A stretch of DNA of 6,822 bases from Candidatus Gerdarchaeota archaeon (GTDB lineage: Archaea; Asgardarchaeota; Heimdallarchaeia; JABLTI01). The translations under genes were made by a program, and so were the position numbers. The notes beneath the pieces were generated by a model, which saw nothing but the letters and a program-made list of their open reading frames with translations, made no database searches and was not told the origin of the DNA. Below, piece after piece: positions 5,382 to 6,822 of this stretch (position 1 is the stretch's first letter; each line of letters begins with the position of its first letter). Where the stretch lies: the NCBI GenBank assembly GCA_016839405.1, contig JAEOUJ010000406.1, positions 1 to 6,822 on the forward strand. Direction: 5' to 3'.

Positions 5382-6557
5382 TCACTCATCAGAACTAAGA
5401 ATGAGATTACGGAGTTTTATTTCCTGTAGGCAAGTAGGACATTTTCCTTGAGTTTTAACCCATTCAAAGAGATGGCTCATATGAGCTTTTGATTTACATT
5501 TTGGACAACTGGCATATTGATCATCTTGAGAAATAGGTAATTTACAAACGGAACATCTTACAAACTCTTTAGCACATTCAGGACAAACAATATCTGTTTT
5601 ACTAAGAGGAGAACCACAGTAAAAGCAATGTAATTCACTAATGAATTTCTTAAAGTGAGTAAGGGAATCAAGCTCATTACGTAACTTTTCATCAAAATTA
5701 AGCATATTTTGAAGTTTTCTAACTTGTTGGCCTTTATCATCAAAGACAATATAACGAACAGAAGAAGAACTATCCAATCGTGCAATCCAGTACATATAAT
5801 AAAAAGTATTGATTACACTAATCTTTTCTATTTCAGCTCTTTTATTTAAACCAAGAAAACGCCGTTGACCACGAATCCATTTACGAATGAATATTTTTAC
5901 TTTTCTTTCTTGAGTAGATATGGTTTTATCAGCTTTCCTACGTAGGTTCTTGGAATTTTTCATATATTCAGAATAAGTGGAACGCAACTCGCGAAATTCA
6001 GATGATTTTTTGTCACCAGAAAATTTTCTAATTTTATTATGAAGGTCTTCAGCTTTCCTATGATATTCAACAGCTTCAGCATAAATAGGTCTCATTTCTT
6101 GGATGATTTGATCCAATTGATTTTCCAAAGAAGCCCTTTGATCAGAATAGGTTTTGTATAATTGATGGTATATATCAGATGGATCAAAGAAAGTAAGAGC
6201 AGGAAGAGATGTGCGTAATCGAGTGAGAGATTCAAAGATCGTTTGATTTTCTCGAGAGAAAATTAAGCTTAAAGCTTTACGACCACCATCATTTTGAAGA
6301 ATATTAATGAGGAAAGGTAGAGAGAAATTACCAAGCATAAAATTACGAACAGCAGAAAAATTATTAGAAGAACGTTTTTCACGTTTAATGGTATAACTTA
6401 TCTCAAAATATTGGCAAGGCCAGAGGAGAAGTTTAATATAAGAAATTTCTTCAAGAGGTTTTTTTCTAAAAGCTCCACGTCCCTTATAACGAAGCTGCTC
6501 AATTTTTTCTTCTATTTCAGAAAATGGGAGTTTATTAGGAATTACTTGATAATTCAT
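5382..6557 (-). CDS. coiled-coil protein with C-terminal zinc ribbon and RING/PHD-like finger
   Basis: This 391-residue protein has four visible parts. Residues 1-125 are a mixed alpha/beta region including an aromatic strand block (LLLWPCQYFEISYTIKR, 43-59). Residues about 135-215 are highly charged helix, probably coiled coil, with RKAE/RKAD repeats. Residues 216-305 start very basic (RKWIRGQRRFLGLNKR). The C-terminus carries a zinc ribbon C311-x2-C314...C325-x2-C328, then a finger C335-x2-C338-x12-C351-x2-C354-x4-H359-x2-H362-x10-C373-x2-C376. The HLFEWV...KCPTC tail resembles RING-H2, Nse1-type and PHD cross-brace fingers. A RING would suggest ubiquitin-ligase or scaffold activity, but no E1, E2 or ubiquitin-like gene is in view, so this is inference. 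There is no signal peptide or membrane helix. The start is firm: gaggt at 6564-6568 lies six bases before the ATG. The gene is convergent with the small membrane gene and divergent from the hydrolase gene. Confidence 0.85.
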   Translation of the reverse strand: MNYQVIPNKLPFSEIEEKIEQLRYKGRGAFRKKPLEEISYIKLLLWPCQYFEISYTIKREKRSSNNFSAVRNFMLGNFSLPFLINILQNDGGRKALSLIFSRENQTIFESLTRLRTSLPALTFFDPSDIYHQLYKTYSDQRASLENQLDQIIQEMRPIYAEAVEYHRKAEDLHNKIRKFSGDKKSSEFRELRSTYSEYMKNSKNLRRKADKTISTQERKVKIFIRKWIRGQRRFLGLNKRAEIEKISVINTFYYMYWIARLDSSSSVRYIVFDDKGQQVRKLQNMLNFDEKLRNELDSLTHFKKFISELHCFYCGSPLSKTDIVCPECAKEFVRCSVCKLPISQDDQYASCPKCKSKAHMSHLFEWVKTQGKCPTCLQEIKLRNLILSSDE

Positions 6558-6563
6558 GAAGAA

Positions 6564-6568
6564 ACCTC
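6564..6568 (-). promoter_or_regulatory. Shine-Dalgarno site of the zinc-finger gene
   Basis: On the minus strand gaggt precedes the ATG (6557-6555) by six bases, the same motif and near-identical spacing as before pyrC. This fixes the start. Confidence 0.7.
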
Positions 6569-6603
6569 AAATTGTTCAGGCACAATAAATTTTCTATTCC
6601 TTC

Positions 6604-6620
6604 TATCTATAATATAGATA
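6604..6620. promoter_or_regulatory. 17-base palindrome, candidate operator or TATA element in divergent promoter
   Basis: tatctat and atagata are perfect inverted repeats of seven bases around aat. The centre lies about 55 bases upstream of the minus-strand ATG, where a TATA box would be expected, and it contains a TATA-like core (ctatatta on the minus strand). It could bind a dimeric regulator that blocks the zinc-finger gene promoter. It is about 140-157 bases from the plus-strand hydrolase start. All bases but two are A/T, so chance is a real alternative. Confidence 0.4.
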
Positions 6621-6700
6621 ATTTGTAAAGGTTATTTCAAGTAAAAAAAACTTCGCAAATTGCAAAAAGATATAAAGTAATTATCACCAAACTAAGAAAT

Positions 6701-6710
6701 ATTATAATTT
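6701..6710 (+). promoter_or_regulatory. candidate TATA box for the isochorismatase-family gene
   Basis: attataattt ends 50 bases before ATG 6761, which would put the transcript start near 6730 and leave a leader of about 30 bases with the tgagga SD. A second candidate, gatataaag at 6669-6677, is about 85 bases from the ATG and less well placed. Confidence 0.3.
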
Positions 6711-6747
6711 TTAGAAGATAGATAATTAAATAATAAAAAATCAACAG

Positions 6748-6753
6748 TGAGGA
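6748..6753 (+). promoter_or_regulatory. Shine-Dalgarno site of the isochorismatase-family gene
   Basis: tgagga lies seven bases before ATG 6761 and supports this start even though the gene is cut by the window edge. Confidence 0.65.
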
Positions 6754-6760
6754 AATTAAA

Positions 6761-6822
6761 ATGGAAATAACATCCGAAAAAATGGCTTTTGTTGTAATAG
6801 ATGTGCAATTGGGTTTGTTTAC
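6761..6822 (+). CDS. isochorismatase-family cysteine hydrolase, N-terminal fragment
   Basis: Only 20 full codons are present before the window ends. The peptide reads MEITSEKMAFVVIDVQLGLF. The VVIDVQ strand with D14 is the hallmark first strand of the isochorismatase/nicotinamidase superfamily, where this Asp belongs to the Asp-Lys-Cys catalytic triad. Members hydrolyse nicotinamide, isochorismate, N-carbamoyl compounds or similar amides; which one applies cannot be told from 20 residues. The start is supported by tgagga seven bases upstream. It is transcribed away from the zinc-finger gene. Confidence 0.7.
   Translation, partial: MEITSEKMAFVVIDVQLGLF

Noticed and set aside
5930..6062. cagctttccta occurring twice about 120 bases apart
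   Set aside because: Both copies encode the similar RKAD/RKAE residues of the coiled coil, so protein repetition explains the DNA repeat.
6411..6617. 68-residue plus-strand frame over the start of the zinc-finger gene
   Set aside because: It is antisense to a well-supported gene with a firm SD and has Phe/Asn-rich low complexity.
6655..6663. gcaaattgc short palindrome near an eight-A run in the divergent region
   Set aside because: It is too short to separate from chance in this base composition and has no second copy.

Overview
This is an AT-rich (roughly 30% GC by eye), gene-dense window with archaeal features. Protein families common in archaea lie side by side: a CBS-pair protein with a C-terminal zinc ribbon, a Mut7-C PIN-fold RNase with zinc ribbon, an AMMECR1-domain protein and an archaeal-style dihydroorotase. 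TATA-like boxes sit about 45-65 bases before several start codons, and some genes also have good Shine-Dalgarno (SD) sites (aggagg, gaggt, tgagga). A large coiled-coil protein ending in a zinc ribbon plus a RING/PHD-like finger would fit an Asgard-type archaeon (Lokiarchaeia-like or Heimdallarchaeia-like). That placement is inference; no rRNA or other phylogenetic marker is present.

Layout, left to right. Positions 1-113 are non-coding leader. At 114-755 and 842-1636 are two separate CBS genes, one Bateman pair plus zinc ribbon and one with four CBS domains. At 1706-3067 is dihydroorotase (pyrC), followed almost without gap by a Mut7-C RNase-like gene (to 3599), an AMMECR1 gene (3636-4286) and an unrecognised helical protein (about 4338-4967). 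At 5094-5378 is a small membrane-protein reading frame that looks frameshifted at a six-G run; the more natural end is 5337. It converges on a long minus-strand gene (6557-5382) coding for the coiled-coil/zinc-finger protein, with a possible bidirectional terminator between them. A 203-base divergent intergenic region holding a 17-base palindrome separates that gene from the start of a plus-strand isochorismatase-family hydrolase that runs off the window. No stretch over 300 bases lacks a gene.

How the genes may work together. Dihydroorotase performs the third step of de novo pyrimidine synthesis. The two CBS proteins just upstream are plausible adenine-nucleotide or other ligand sensors, but nothing in the sequence ties them to pyrimidine control beyond position. 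Mut7-C and AMMECR1 are probably co-transcribed with pyrC as housekeeping genes. I see no mobile element, CRISPR array, tRNA, rRNA or defence system. The items most worth a second look are the RING-like protein, the SD/anti-SD hairpin before pyrC, the frameshift in the small membrane gene and the promoter palindrome.
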